Shown here in pieces: positions 56,801-64,000 of a stretch of DNA of 64,000 nt (position 1 is its first letter; every line of letters starts with the position of its first letter). Source of the DNA: Antedon mediterranea (Eukaryota > Echinodermata > Crinoidea > Comatulida > Antedonidae); assembly GCF_964355755.1 (NCBI RefSeq), contig NC_092671.1:13870501-13934500 (forward strand), read 5' to 3'. The translations under genes were made by a program, and so were the position numbers. The notes under the pieces are model-generated. The model saw nothing but the letters and a program-made list of their open reading frames with translations. It had not been told where the DNA came from and made no database searches.

Positions 56801-57146
56801 TACCGGTCGTATCTTAAGTATTATTTCAGAGAAAAAATTAAACGTGATCAAAGCTGCATAGAGATGTATTCTCTAGTGCAATTAGATAATAATTAAATGA
56901 AATCCTGATTAAACCGTCTTCTTAACGAATACGTCCGCATTCAATGATACAATTAATATTTTTCTTAATTCAATACGAAAATGCGTGATGCTGTCACACT
57001 GTAACATTTTCACATAAACGACCGGATCCTGCCCATCTTGATCTAATACAACGTCTATAAATAATATAATAATAACAATATACATTCATATTTCTTACCT
57101 TCTTGATTATAGACGTCGGTCGTGTTGGTTTTCTAGTTTCAGCCAT
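19018..57146 (-). CDS. SLC4-family Na+/bicarbonate transporter, upstream paralogue (SLC4A7/8/10-like), complete
   Basis: Full-length Na+-coupled bicarbonate transporter of 1191 residues. Its 22 coding exons, all GT-AG and in frame, are 57099-57146, 50975-51059, 48936-49112, 46035-46206, 40568-40728, 40104-40316, 39082-39218, 35305-35553, 34834-34927, 34245-34404, 33841-34015, 32530-32663, 32108-32320, 31628-31871, 30775-30888, 30242-30406, 29592-29843, 29425-29493, 29079-29252, 28690-28863, 20785-20987, 19018-19180. It starts [12 protein letters not shown]. Hallmarks are [104 protein letters not shown] and [15 protein letters not shown]. The tail segment [17 protein letters not shown] and the terminal ETTI resemble SLC4A7/8/10 (NBCn/NDCBE) tails more than NBCe1-A. 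Length fits that family (about 1040-1250). Transport mode is not readable from sequence. The tandem paralogue follows 9.8 kb downstream. Confidence 0.96.
19317..19590 (+). mobile_element. tRNA-derived SINE, copy 1, with quadrupled B box
   Basis: Shares with 61201-61437 (other strand) a leader (GAACAATACCATGAAAGCC), a tRNA-like head (A box AGTGGTCTAAT, anticodon-like arm TCTGC-loop-GCAGA, B box GGGATCGAATCTC) and a tail (TTCTCATTCTCACAGATTTC, then ATCTTTAT, GTATATCAC, GAATTTATT). In this copy the 19-bp B-box unit CGGGATCGAATCTCGGTTC is repeated four times. The head recalls tRNA-Glu/Asp. Confidence 0.85.
21047..21213. mobile_element. hAT-like MITE with perfect 8-bp target duplication
   Basis: 167 bp bounded by inverted CAGTGGCGTAAC and GTTACGCCACTG. 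The 8-mer TACACAGC immediately flanks both ends (21039-21046 and 21214-21221). An 8-bp duplication and CAGTG ends are hallmarks of hAT elements. No ORF. Confidence 0.92.
23391..23450 (-). mobile_element. Possible LINE 3' end with GAATTGAATTGAATTC tail
   Basis: On the minus strand the sequence runs ATGTCTTCTGGAAAATAAAT into a short GAATTGAATTGAATTC repeat, the form of CR1/L2-type 3' tails. The upstream element body was not recognised. Confidence 0.35.
25562..25615. repeat. Near-perfect 54-bp palindrome
   Basis: TGAGAATCAATATCATAAGG and its reverse complement (CCTTATAATGATATTCATTC) meet at the centre CATTTAAATG, with one extra base and one mismatch. It can form a hairpin or cruciform. Confidence 0.85.
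28660..28689 (-). other. Alternative read-through end of upstream SLC4 exon 20 (short C-terminus)
   Basis: If the exon 20 donor is not used, the frame continues for nine codons (VIQSLHFTS) and stops at TAA. That would give a 1079-residue isoform lacking the [10 protein letters not shown] block and the ETTI ligand. The read-through is seen in sequence; whether it is used is unknown. An AATAAA-type signal on the minus strand lies about 540 nt further down (near 28115). Confidence 0.4.
30017..30135 (-). mobile_element. tRNA-derived SINE fragment
   Basis: The minus strand shows A-box-like TAGTGTTTAGGACAATTGAC and B-box CAGGTTCTATTCCTG with tRNA-like spacing. It sits in the intron between SLC4 exons 29592-29843 and 30242-30406. 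There is no complete cloverleaf. Confidence 0.5.
30935..31215. repeat. Degenerate AT-rich tandem repeat
   Basis: About a dozen copies of a roughly 20-25 bp unit resembling TTAATTGTTATATAAACATT, with length variation between copies, in the intron upstream of exon 30775-30888. Confidence 0.85.
31419..31486 (+). mobile_element. tRNA-like sequence (pseudo-tRNA or SINE head)
   Basis: A fold is possible: acceptor CTCGGT with ACTGAG (6 bp), D-arm with A box TGGTCTAGAGGTATG, anticodon stem CCAGG/TCTGG around loop CTAGTGA (anticodon AGT if real), and T-arm with B box GGGTTCGAGTCCC. The short acceptor, the lack of a T-run terminator and the intronic location favour a pseudogene or SINE head over a working tRNA-Thr. 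Confidence 0.5.
31909..32015. mobile_element. Short MITE with TCTGTCTACACTATCAAA ends
   Basis: Left GATCTGTCTACACTATCAAA against right TTTGATGGTGTAGCCAGAGT (inverted, several mismatches). Same family as 36796-36964. Confidence 0.6.
32664..33840 (-). other. Intron 11 of upstream SLC4 gene
   Basis: 1.2 kb, AT-rich; no repeat or coding exon recognised. Confidence 0.7.
34644..34790 (-). mobile_element. SINE with conserved GGTGTAAATGGGTAC central domain, copy A
   Basis: On the minus strand: tRNA-like head (GTGTGTGGCACAGTGTGATA, B-box-like GAGAGTTTGAACC), then CATTGCTGGTGTCCTTGGCC, then CCAGGTGTAAATGGGTACAT. This order matches a SINE type widespread in marine invertebrates, known to me from general familiarity. 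A homologous copy lies at 50708-50864. Intronic in the upstream SLC4 gene. Confidence 0.75.
35809..35848. repeat. (TA)n microsatellite
   Basis: Twenty uninterrupted TA units in the intron upstream of exon 35305-35553. Confidence 0.95.
36796..36964. mobile_element. MITE with TCTGTCTACACTAT ends, second copy
   Basis: Left AAGATCTGTCTACACTAT; right ACTAGTTTGATAGTACATGTAGACAGAGCTT (end portion inverted to the left end). The interior has a short duplication, CATCACTACCATATTTG and ATATCACTACCATATTTG. Confidence 0.65.
39279..39294. repeat. Sixteen-base G run (C run on the transcribed strand)
   Basis: Uninterrupted G homopolymer, 60 nt upstream (minus strand) of the exon 39082-39218 acceptor. It could form a G-quadruplex on the plus strand and is prone to length error. 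Confidence 0.9.
39808..40090. repeat. Tandem direct duplication, about 145-bp units
   Basis: The block TTCTTCAATAGTGAAGAATC through AGGTACACATTAGCTTAGGG to TAGAAATAATTGTA occurs at about 39834-39930 and again at about 39990-40085. The second copy ends close to the donor of exon 40104-40316. Confidence 0.85.
42305..42510. repeat. Diverged tandem repeat around CACAATGTGT
   Basis: Four spaced copies of (A)CACAATGTGT, two followed by ACGGGTTCACCA, with unit lengths of about 50-60 bp. CACAATGTGT is nearly palindromic. Confidence 0.6.
43208..43550. mobile_element. MITE with GGAGTTATGCTTTCGTAT inverted ends
   Basis: Left AGACCTACGGAGTTATGCTT; right AAGCATAACTCTATAGATCT, the inverted form with mismatches. 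Local GC and CpG are higher than in the flanks. The short ORF inside has no family resemblance. Confidence 0.75.
43600..43683 (+). mobile_element. Possible LINE/SINE 3' tail ending in (TTGA)n
   Basis: TTTTTATTTGAGAAATAAAAATTA runs into six TTGA units at 43660-43683, the form of a retroposon tail. Confidence 0.4.
45701..45830. repeat. 26-bp minisatellite, five copies
   Basis: Unit TACAAGAGTGTCCAGTTTTG plus TGCCTG, five copies with few differences. It keeps open frames on both strands by chance of composition. Confidence 0.92.
46207..48934 (-). other. Intron 3 of upstream SLC4 gene
   Basis: 2.7 kb. Mostly AT-rich with TACTGTA words. A CpG-richer patch at about 47380-47700 stands out. No exon was recognised. 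Confidence 0.65.
50394..50687. repeat. 33-bp minisatellite, nine copies
   Basis: Unit GATGACACAGGGCTGTGAGA plus GATGGGCTATTGA, 33 bp, nine nearly identical copies with only two point differences. The unit length is a multiple of three, so several frames stay open and create repeat-only ORFs on both strands. Confidence 0.97.
50708..50864 (-). mobile_element. SINE with conserved GGTGTATAAATGGGTACC central domain, copy B
   Basis: Minus strand: TGTGTGGTGAGGGCGTTTGA head, GTGAGTTTGAAACCAACTCT (B-box region), CATTGTTTGTATCCTTTAGG, then CACCCAGGTGTATAAATGGG. It directly abuts the 33-bp minisatellite. Confidence 0.8.
51060..57098 (-). other. Intron 1 of upstream SLC4 gene (6.0 kb)
   Basis: Separates the 16-codon first coding exon from exon 2. 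Holds the GC-rich-ended inverted-repeat element at 54586-55457 and many TACTGTA/TACAGTA words up to about 54.2 kb, above which they become rare. No coding exon recognised; an internal promoter for the exon 2 ATG is possible but not shown. Confidence 0.7.
54586..55457. mobile_element. Inverted-repeat element with GATCACTCCGGCCGC ends (about 870 bp)
   Basis: Left end GATCACTCCGGCCGC, followed by two more TC(A)CTCCGGCCGC motifs and TATGGAGCGCCC. The right end is the mirror: GGGCGCTCCATA, GCGGCCGGAGTG, then GCGGCCGGAGTGATC. The roughly 690-bp interior is very AT-rich. GATTTATG occurs just outside both ends (54571-54578, 55465-55472), a possible 8-bp target duplication, though a few unmatched bases intervene. 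Confidence 0.8.
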
Positions 57147-58675
57147 TTTCAACCGATTCAACAGTATAATATACTTAGTGCTAATATACAGTTAAGTGCC
57201 AGATTCATCCGTAGAAAATGAAGTCGGATTTTTGCTAATCAACATCTAACATTAACATAACGTCTTCGATGAAAATATCATGCACTGCATTGGTTGCATA
57301 CTGACATGGCTTCTAACATGATTTATAATCTGCTATCCCCGATGGCGGTCTTTTGAATACACTTTGGTGGTCGTCAAGATTTAATAAGATACAAAGTATG
57401 ATATTCATGGTCAATTGTGTTTCTCTAAAGCAATCACCGCGCCTACTTATGCAGCTTTATCTCCAAAGTGTTTAAATACATTTTCAGATAACGCATATAG
57501 CAAACCAGGCTAAATAAATGCATTTCATTTTCATAAAACATGTGGAAAGAAATCGGTGTTTGCTAATATTCAAATAGGCTAAACGTGGCCTTGCCTTATA
57601 CTATAGTGCAAACAAAAGTCCTGGCGGTTTTCTGGTGAAGAGTATAGGGAAACTTAGGCCTTATACCATGTTTAGGCCTATATTGTACTTTGGGATGGAT
57701 AATTCGGGGTAGGCCTACTCAAACAAGGACGGCAACCCAAAATACTTCCATGAGAACAGAATCATTAGGTCCTATATGACACCATTTCATGTTAATCGGC
57801 CTAAAGTTAGATTTCCATTGATTGAGCATTCAAAGAAATTACATTTTTCTAAGCTCTGATGTTTCCAATTTGGACCAGAGAAGGACCGTTTTCTTTTTAG
57901 TAGCATTTTATTTTCCAAACATGAAATAATTGTACAGTATCTAAAGTATGGTATGCGTGGTCTATTTATGTGATGGCGCTGTGCTACTCTTCGTTTTATT
58001 TGTGATTACGTAATGCATGTATAACGTTATAATACGATTTTTGATTCAGGTACACTCGTCGTAACATGTCATCGTAATGACGTGCGAATTATCTGTGAAC
58101 TGCATATACATGGCGTTAAACTGGGAGCGCTTTCATAATTATATGGATAAAGTAGGTCTATACAGACAAAAAAAAGAATTGAAAATGTATTCAGACTTTT
58201 TCATGTGATGTCACTTTAAAGAACAAGGTAGAAGACAACTAAAACAACAGTTAAGCAAATCATTATCAACTTTATTGGTTATTATACAGCACATTGTTAT
58301 TGTGCACAATATTAAAGGTTAGGCCTATTTAGTTTGATATATAATTAGTTAATTTACCATATTTACTAATTCATTCTGACTAATTAATATTCAAATGTAG
58401 AAATTTCTTTTTAAAAGACCGACATTTACGATTCCACCTGAGATAAGAACTAGCATGTCAAAATGGTATAATAGAATAACAATAATAATAATAATATCCT
58501 TAAGTTAGTAAGTACATTTATGGTCATTTTTAAATATATATAAAAACATTTACATTGAAATTAATTGAACATTAAATCTCAATATTCATTTGTAGATATA
58601 CTTAAATTTAACTTTTTTCTAAAACAAGTAGCCTAATACATGATTTAAGTGCAATATATAATATAGATTTTTCTT
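57147..58675. other. Intergenic region between the acyl-CoA synthetase and upstream SLC4 genes
   Basis: 1.5 kb that should hold the 3' UTR of the former and the promoter and 5' UTR of the latter. TAGGCCTA-type words are frequent (57.6-57.8 kb). The AATAAA at 58271-58276 is the only signal I would name. Confidence 0.6.
58271..58276 (-). promoter_or_regulatory. Candidate polyadenylation signal of the acyl-CoA synthetase gene
   Basis: AATAAA on the minus strand, 400 nt after the stop codon at 58676, inside an otherwise AT-rich intergenic stretch. Position fits a 3' UTR; the hexamer also occurs by chance in such sequence. Confidence 0.35.
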
Positions 58676-61433
58676 CTAAACTGATGTTATCAATTTAAAT
58701 GCCTTTACTTTCAAAATATTTTTAATTCTGTATTCCACTTGCTTTGTAAGAGCTTTGCGGTCAATCTGAAAAAAAAACCCGCATACATTACACAGTTACT
58801 GACATTGTACATAATTATTCATATTCTCATCGCAATAATATTGGATGATGAATGTTAGTAAGCCTACCTTTCTAACATCAGTTGTCGTAAAATGATCGAC
58901 TATTAGAACATAACCAGGTAAGTTTGCGTCTCGAACCTGAAAACAAACAAAATTTGCACCTTAAACATTACCGTAATTAATTTCCTTTTTTCGTTTTCTA
59001 TAGATTGTTCGGCGCTTATAGAGGCGCTCTGCATTTTGCGCTGTATAAAATAAATCATAAAGCGTCGGCAGAACTTTAAGTTGTGTTGCTTAAAATTTGG
59101 AAAACACATCAATACCAGGAAAAGGTTTCTTGAAACTAATATTACTAACCTTTCCACTTTAAGTTGTGTTGCTAAAAATTTGGAAAACACATTAATACCA
59201 GGAAAAAGTTTCTTGGAACTACTGTTACTAACCTTTCCATTTAAATAGGCAACAATCTGCTCTCCATCAATAGTTATTTTCTGGTCTGTAATAATAATAT
59301 TAAACGTGTTTACATTGTGTGATACTGTACCTAAATACACGTGTATGTAGGTGCAGCATCAGTCATTCAATAGTTATATTAATAAACTAATACAAATTTG
59401 TGCCGGGGTGTAATAGCTGGAAAAACATATACACATTTCGGGTGGGTGGTAAGCATTTTTTAACAAAACGAAAGAATCTGATACGTCTCGTCGAAAACAA
59501 ACCTTATACATATGCAAACCTCCATTCCAAGATGTTCATCTGGCACTCCAATTACCTGTGGACAACACATACACTGGATAGTTTTGCCAATTTCAATGTT
59601 TTTTAGAACTTAAAATGTCGTCACAGAGTGTCGCCGTCAGCCGAAAAAATCAAATCAACATTATTCATTCCACAACCAGGTAAAAAATCTTTAAGACTGT
59701 ATTAAATGTCAGTATTAAAATTTCAATTTCTGATTACTAGTACAATTCACAAAAATATCATATAGATAACAAGTATAAGTACGATTTGTTGTTAAATATA
59801 TGTCATTTGTAATAATAATAAAAATAATATAATAAAAATAACTACAAATATCTCACCTGAACTTGGTTTATTGAAAGATGTTGTGAAAGAATATTTTCCA
59901 TTGGAGCTGGGAACACCTTAGCCTCGCCTTTATTTATCAATTCCTATACACATACATATTTATTCAATTTGGATACTGTATAGTAATATTAGATTACTGA
60001 ATGTTTAACAATGGACATTTTTTAACAAAAACTGGGGACTATAGTTATGGACACGTCTTGAACGTCACTTCTCTTCATCTACTAGTGCAACTAATTAGGT
60101 TACACCTCTCACCAACCTGGACTAAATAACAAATTGTCCATTATGTTCAAAATGTCCTTCCCTCTTTCAAACGTGCTACATAATTACTGTGTACTAATTA
60201 AATGTTACAGAAACTAACAAGTTGAAATAATTATACGTAATACCGTTTTTCTACCCCAAAATTACCAGATTTATCAAACACACCAGTTATAGTAGTAATA
60301 ATTTATTTATATAATTATAATGACAAACAAATACCGTAATTGCAACACGAAAAATAAGTAGTCTCAATCACAACATTATACCCACCCCACCCAAAATATA
60401 ATAGTAAACGTAATAATACCCTGTTTTAAACCATCCACGTGGTGCCAAAGCCTCTTTCGTACGTTTCTCGTCATCTAAATATTCCTTGAACATACCAGCA
60501 GAACGACACCACACCTCACCCACATTGCCAAGTGGTACACATATACCCTCATCATTAACAACTTTGATCTACAATAAAGATATTTACTAATCGGTTCACA
60601 TTTAGTATAAATCTAGAGATATAGAGATGCATTAATTACAGCCTATATAACAATTAATATAAAAGGTCTAAATTACTTCAACATTTGCAAACGGGTTGCT
60701 CGGCAAATGGCGGAACTTCAACGAATCCCATGGTATCGAAGTTGTTAAGAACATTGCCTCTGTCGATCCATATGTCATCTACAAAAAAAAAACATATTAC
60801 ATATAGGCCTATAGATTATTTAGATCGACATGTCATTGTTGCGCGATACCTGACGACACATCTTAATTTCAGTAAAGAATATTTGCAGGTGAATGTACAA
60901 TTTCTTACTATTACTTGGCAGTTAGATTTTCTTTCAAAGTTCTCCATCAGATCTACCGGTATACTCGATCCTCCAGTACTACCTGATAAGAACAAAACAA
61001 CAATCAAAATGAGGATAGTCTATGTATTTTTCGTGCATAAAACATTATACTGGATATTTCATGTTATGTTTTCCAGTGGAAATGCTGTAACTAAAATATC
61101 AATGTTGTTAAATCGCCTCCGTTTCCCTTTTATTCCACATTGTTTATTTGCAGAGAAGTATTACTTTAAATTTTACGAAAGTAATTAAATACAAACTATT
61201 TATATATATATATAAACACAACAAGCATAGAAATAAATTCCAAACCACCCGGTGATACACTGAAAATTATTTAATTAATTTTTGAAACGATAAAGATGAG
61301 GAAATCTGTGAGAATGAGAAAAAGTCGCCCCAACCGAGACTCGAACTCGGACCGTCTGCTTGATATGCAGTTGCCCTAACCATTAGACCACTGAGGCTTT
61401 CATGGTATTGTTCTTTAACTCGATCGGATAACG

Positions 61434-61531
<98 letters not shown>

Positions 61532-63819
61532 TGATACTAACACACAGTGAGCGAGCTTAAGTCGTATTTGCCAATTTCTTGGTAGTTCACAAAATGGTAA
61601 AAGTCGTTAATCAGAAAGAGTAGATCAGTGCACCTATGGTAAAGAATATAATAGTAAACGTATTGATTTAAAAATCAAAACAAATAGAGACATGGCAAAT
61701 CATTCTTCTCTGCCTTATAATAATAACATGTTAAGGTTGAATGTGTACAGTGTAGGCTTAATAATCAGCAATTTGAAATGTTTAACAGTAATTATTATAT
61801 AATTATAATGTAAATTTTGAGATACAGGTAGGCCTACTGTCTTCTTATATCGTTCTTGTAATGTTAAATTTCTTATTATATCTTATGTATGTTGTACAGT
61901 TGCTTAAGTTGGGGATAATAACATTTGAATGAATGAATGAGTAGACCTTAGTAAACCAAAGGGTCATTTTTTTCAATTTACATTAAAACAATGAACGTCA
62001 TCGAAAAAGTGAGATATTCTCACCGTTATTAGGCTTTCACATTTATTATGTCGACGTTTATTATGTTTATCAAGTAGGCAGAACAATAATAACATTCTTA
62101 CCGTTCATTTTGAATTGTTTCTAAAGTAGACTGAATGGTATAAGTTGGTGACGCAAGTACTGCAGTTATACCGACCACGAGAGGTGGCATTACCAAGGAT
62201 ACCTCTCCGCTAACGTGTGTAGAATTGCGGCCCAAATATCTGCGATTCTGCGATAATAACAAAAAGTAGTGACTACTATTATTTCTACAGTACCGGTACT
62301 TAAAACCAGTATTACTGTTAGAATTTGGAAGCATCTCTGATACACTCAGGCCATAAATAATTAAGTCAACACTTACTGGTTTGTCCTTCGTTTGGTCAAT
62401 GTAGGATATCAACGCTTTACATCCATTGATAGCACTGAAATGTGTATGGACCACGAGCTTAGGGGGTCCTGTGGAACCCTGTTTAAAATAGAATGTAATA
62501 CAATGTTCAGCGACATTAATGTGCATTTACTGTCTAATTCTACTAAATTGTGTCCTATACTTCCAATGGTATACAAATTATCATTGCAAATAATTTGCAA
62601 ATAGTTTTAATAATGCTAACCATGGTGTTAAGCCTAATAAGCGAGTTACATCAGTAGCATGTCTTACCGATGTACTAAATATATCACAATCATCATCCGG
62701 GTTAACTTCATTTTTTCTTTGGCTGAACATTTCTTTGAATTTAGGTTCAAATCCGATTTTCTCAATCTCATCGAACGAATATGCACTGTTAACAACGAAA
62801 AGAATTATGATTAAACAATGTCAAAGATAGGCCTACAAAATTTAATTTTTTATATAGTAATTTTTTTTATAAATGAAAGGAAAATAATCTAAATGTAATA
62901 AGGCAATAAAGATGGCATGAGGAATAAAAATAGAACATTCAATTTATAGAAAGGAATAAAAAATGTTATATATAAAACAAAATTGGATTTACTATACCAG
63001 TACCTTTTGTTGTCTCCCACGCCAATGATAATACTTGGAAGTCTGAGTATATAATTTGAAACATTACCGTATCACATAATTATAATGAATGATATTTAAC
63101 TTTTTTAAAATTAATAATTATTATGTTCATTAATCTACAATGGTACAATGCTTTGAAACATAAAATATATGATATATGCTGTATTTACCTTATTGTATTG
63201 TCGGAACATTCCTTGATCTCTTCCAACCTACTGACTAAGTCACTTGAATTTCTCCCTATCACAATTACTTTAGAATCAGTCTGTGTAAAACAGTAAAATA
63301 ATCTTTTCAATGTAAAGGCAATACATTTCGTTTAGTCAAATCAACATACCACATAATGTGATACGAATGGTACAGCGAAATTAACTACAATTGCTATTTA
63401 ACTAGGAATTGTGATATATAATTTCAAAATAAATTACACATGATGACAAATAGGCCTACTTACGCGGTGTAAGATGTCTTGTACGCTACTGTTAGTAAAG
63501 GTTGCACGAAGTCGAACCTATCAACAAATATAGAATATTTTTAGTGCTATACCAAAGAAGCCTCATATGCATCCATTCATTTTATTTCAAATATCTTCTA
63601 TCTAAAATATTTAACATTGATTTGATGGACAGATATTGTTTTGTCAATAATAGGTGATGATGATGAAATAAGTAAGTCGTAAATTCTTACAGAAATAAGG
63701 CCAATAGATCTTGCAGCGGCTACGCAAAGTGGAAATTCCATGTGGACGTCTGTCCAAATGGCAAGTCTGTCACCTTTCTTCATGCCAAGAGAGAAAAGTC
63801 CAGCAGCTATGTTTTCAAC
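58676..63819 (-). CDS. Acyl-CoA synthetase-like AMP-forming enzyme (5' end outside window)
   Basis: ANL-superfamily adenylate-forming ligase; activates a carboxylic acid with ATP and then CoA. Exons in frame: 63691-63819, 63464-63517, 63189-63280, 63004-63042, 62668-62785, 62377-62478, 62102-62247, 61542-61633, 60915-60982, 60677-60778, 60420-60568, about 60237-60282, 59857-59943, 59510-59555, 59233-59285, 58868-58936, 58676-58765. This gives about 493 residues; family members are usually 550-600, so roughly 100 N-terminal residues are missing. Motifs in order: GLFSLGMKKGDRLAIW, the ATP-loop TSGSTGPPKLVVHTH, DLSSLTV, MTYGSTEA, GNVGEVWCRSAGMFKEYLDD, GWFKTG, VIGVPDEHLGMEVC and RKIDRKAL near the end (candidate catalytic Lys). 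Odd points: the Asp after FKTG is missing, the exon at 60237-60282 has no AG acceptor, and GEAKVFP replaces the usual GGENxYP. It looks nearest to the ACSF family, but the substrate is unknown. It may be a divergent or decaying copy. Confidence 0.85.
59074..59239. repeat. 83-bp tandem duplication covering a splice donor
   Basis: Two consecutive 83-bp units beginning ACTTTAAGTTGTGTTGCT and ending CTAACCTTTCC, about ten differences. The right unit contains the donor (GGAAAG|GTTAGT) of exon 59233-59285, so the left unit carries a duplicate of the exon end and donor. Confidence 0.9.
60237..60282 (-). other. Acyl-CoA synthetase exon with missing canonical acceptor
   Basis: The minus strand here reads VFDKSGNFGVEKRYY in the frame needed to join GWFKTG (exon 60420-60568) to ELINKGEAKVFP (exon 59857-59943). 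Its downstream donor (TAC|GTATAA) is plausible. No AG lies on the minus strand between its start and about 60363. The codons just upstream (ATA ACT GGT) align where families have Asp-x-Gly. This may be a decayed splice site, a non-canonical one or an assembly error. Confidence 0.55.
61201..61437 (-). mobile_element. tRNA-derived SINE, copy 2
   Basis: Minus-strand counterpart of 19317-19590: leader ATCGAGTTAAAGAACAATAC, head CCTCAGTGGTCTAATGGTTA, single B box GAGTTCGAGTCTC, then the same tail. It lies in an intron of the acyl-CoA synthetase gene, next to a long (TA)n tract. The cloverleaf is imperfect (A-A mismatch in the anticodon stem), arguing against a functional tRNA. Confidence 0.85.
61439..61528. 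repeat. (TA)n microsatellite, about 45 units
   Basis: Uninterrupted TA dinucleotides, adjacent to the SINE at 61201-61437 and only 13 bases from the acyl-CoA synthetase exon that starts at 61542. Confidence 0.95.
61830..61940 (+). mobile_element. Possible LINE 3' end with (TGAA)n tail
   Basis: AAGTTGGGGATAATAACATT runs into TGAATGAATGAATGAG, typical of CR1/L2-type 3' ends. The body upstream was not recognised. Intronic in the acyl-CoA synthetase gene. Confidence 0.4.
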
Positions 63820-64000
63820 CTAAATGTCAAGGTGCTTATTTGAGGCAAATCCTTCAAATTAGAACCTTCTAAAACTTGGCACAGTTATGCCTATTGTATC
63901 AAAAAACATAAAATGGAAGGGTTGCCCAAATTTGGTATGGGGAAAGCAGCCATTTTGGATTTTTACGGTATAATGGTATACATGTAATACTATATGCACT

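Larger units (their letters stand above)
34245..57146 (-). other. Cytoplasmic N-terminal domain exons of the upstream SLC4 gene
   Basis: Exons 1-10 encode residues 1 to about 498. Exon 1 supplies only 16 residues and is separated from exon 2 by a 6-kb intron. Exon 2 has its own ATG one codon in (DMEDPG), so a second promoter could give a shorter start; no direct evidence for that is visible. Exon 3 carries the basic cluster [16 protein letters not shown] typical of the SLC4A7/8/10 N-terminus. The rest follows the band-3-like cytoplasmic fold to [12 protein letters not shown], with a His/Pro-rich then acidic linker before the membrane domain. Confidence 0.9.

Noticed and set aside
58903-59340. 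145-codon minus-strand ORF over the acyl-CoA synthetase 3' region
   Set aside because: Only the short segment at 59233-59285 matches the family; the rest runs through introns and the 83-bp duplication in other frames.
60685-61188. 167-codon plus-strand ORF
   Set aside because: It is antisense to two acyl-CoA synthetase exons whose minus-strand reading carries the MTYGSTEA motif and proper splice sites.
61328-61399. Functional tRNA gene
   Set aside because: The head folds imperfectly, the anticodon would be unusual (ATC), and the leader and tail are shared with another copy, so it is a SINE.

Overview
This is an AT-rich animal nuclear window. Genes are split by many short GT-AG introns, spacers carry SINEs and MITEs, and every protein-coding gene is on the minus strand. 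Both transporters belong to the Na+-coupled bicarbonate branch of SLC4 (closest in my judgement to SLC4A7/8/10). The repeats include a SINE domain common in marine invertebrates and the word TAGGCCTA is frequent. I read this as a marine invertebrate, possibly an echinoderm; the species call is inference and low confidence. All exon models were assembled by eye from reading frame, splice sites and family resemblance.

Layout in transcription order (high to low coordinates). (1) 63819-58676: an acyl-CoA synthetase-like AMP-forming enzyme, 5' end outside the window, about 493 residues visible. Its AMP-binding motifs are present, but one exon lacks a canonical 3' splice site and the conserved Asp of the TGD motif is missing. 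(2) 57146-19018: a complete SLC4 Na+/bicarbonate transporter of 22 coding exons (1191 residues), ending in a class I PDZ ligand, ETTI. An alternative stop lies immediately behind the exon 20 splice donor. (3) 9228-161: a second, compact SLC4 paralogue, 18 coding exons in frame (944 residues), whose last exons lie beyond base 1.

The two SLC4 genes form a head-to-tail tandem pair about 9.8 kb apart. Seven exons have identical lengths in both. One 252-nt exon of the upstream gene is cut into 179 + 73 nt in the downstream gene, a clean single-intron difference. They differ in N- and C-terminal tails, in the third extracellular loop (four versus three cysteines) and in the stilbene-site region, so they have probably diverged in regulation or transport.

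The spacer between the SLC4 genes (9.3-19.0 kb) holds foldback/MITE-like elements: a 407-bp TTAA-flanked palindrome, a 427-bp element with CTAATAGTAACCC subrepeats, and three copies of a GGTCCCC/GGGGACC foldback family. Introns of the large SLC4 gene hold a hAT-like MITE with a perfect 8-bp target duplication, several tRNA-derived SINEs, a 33-bp minisatellite, a 26-bp minisatellite and a GC-rich-ended 870-bp inverted-repeat element. A two-copy tRNA-derived SINE family (about 19.3 kb and 61.3 kb) has one copy whose B-box segment is tandemly quadrupled. I saw no rRNA genes, CRISPR arrays or bacterial features.
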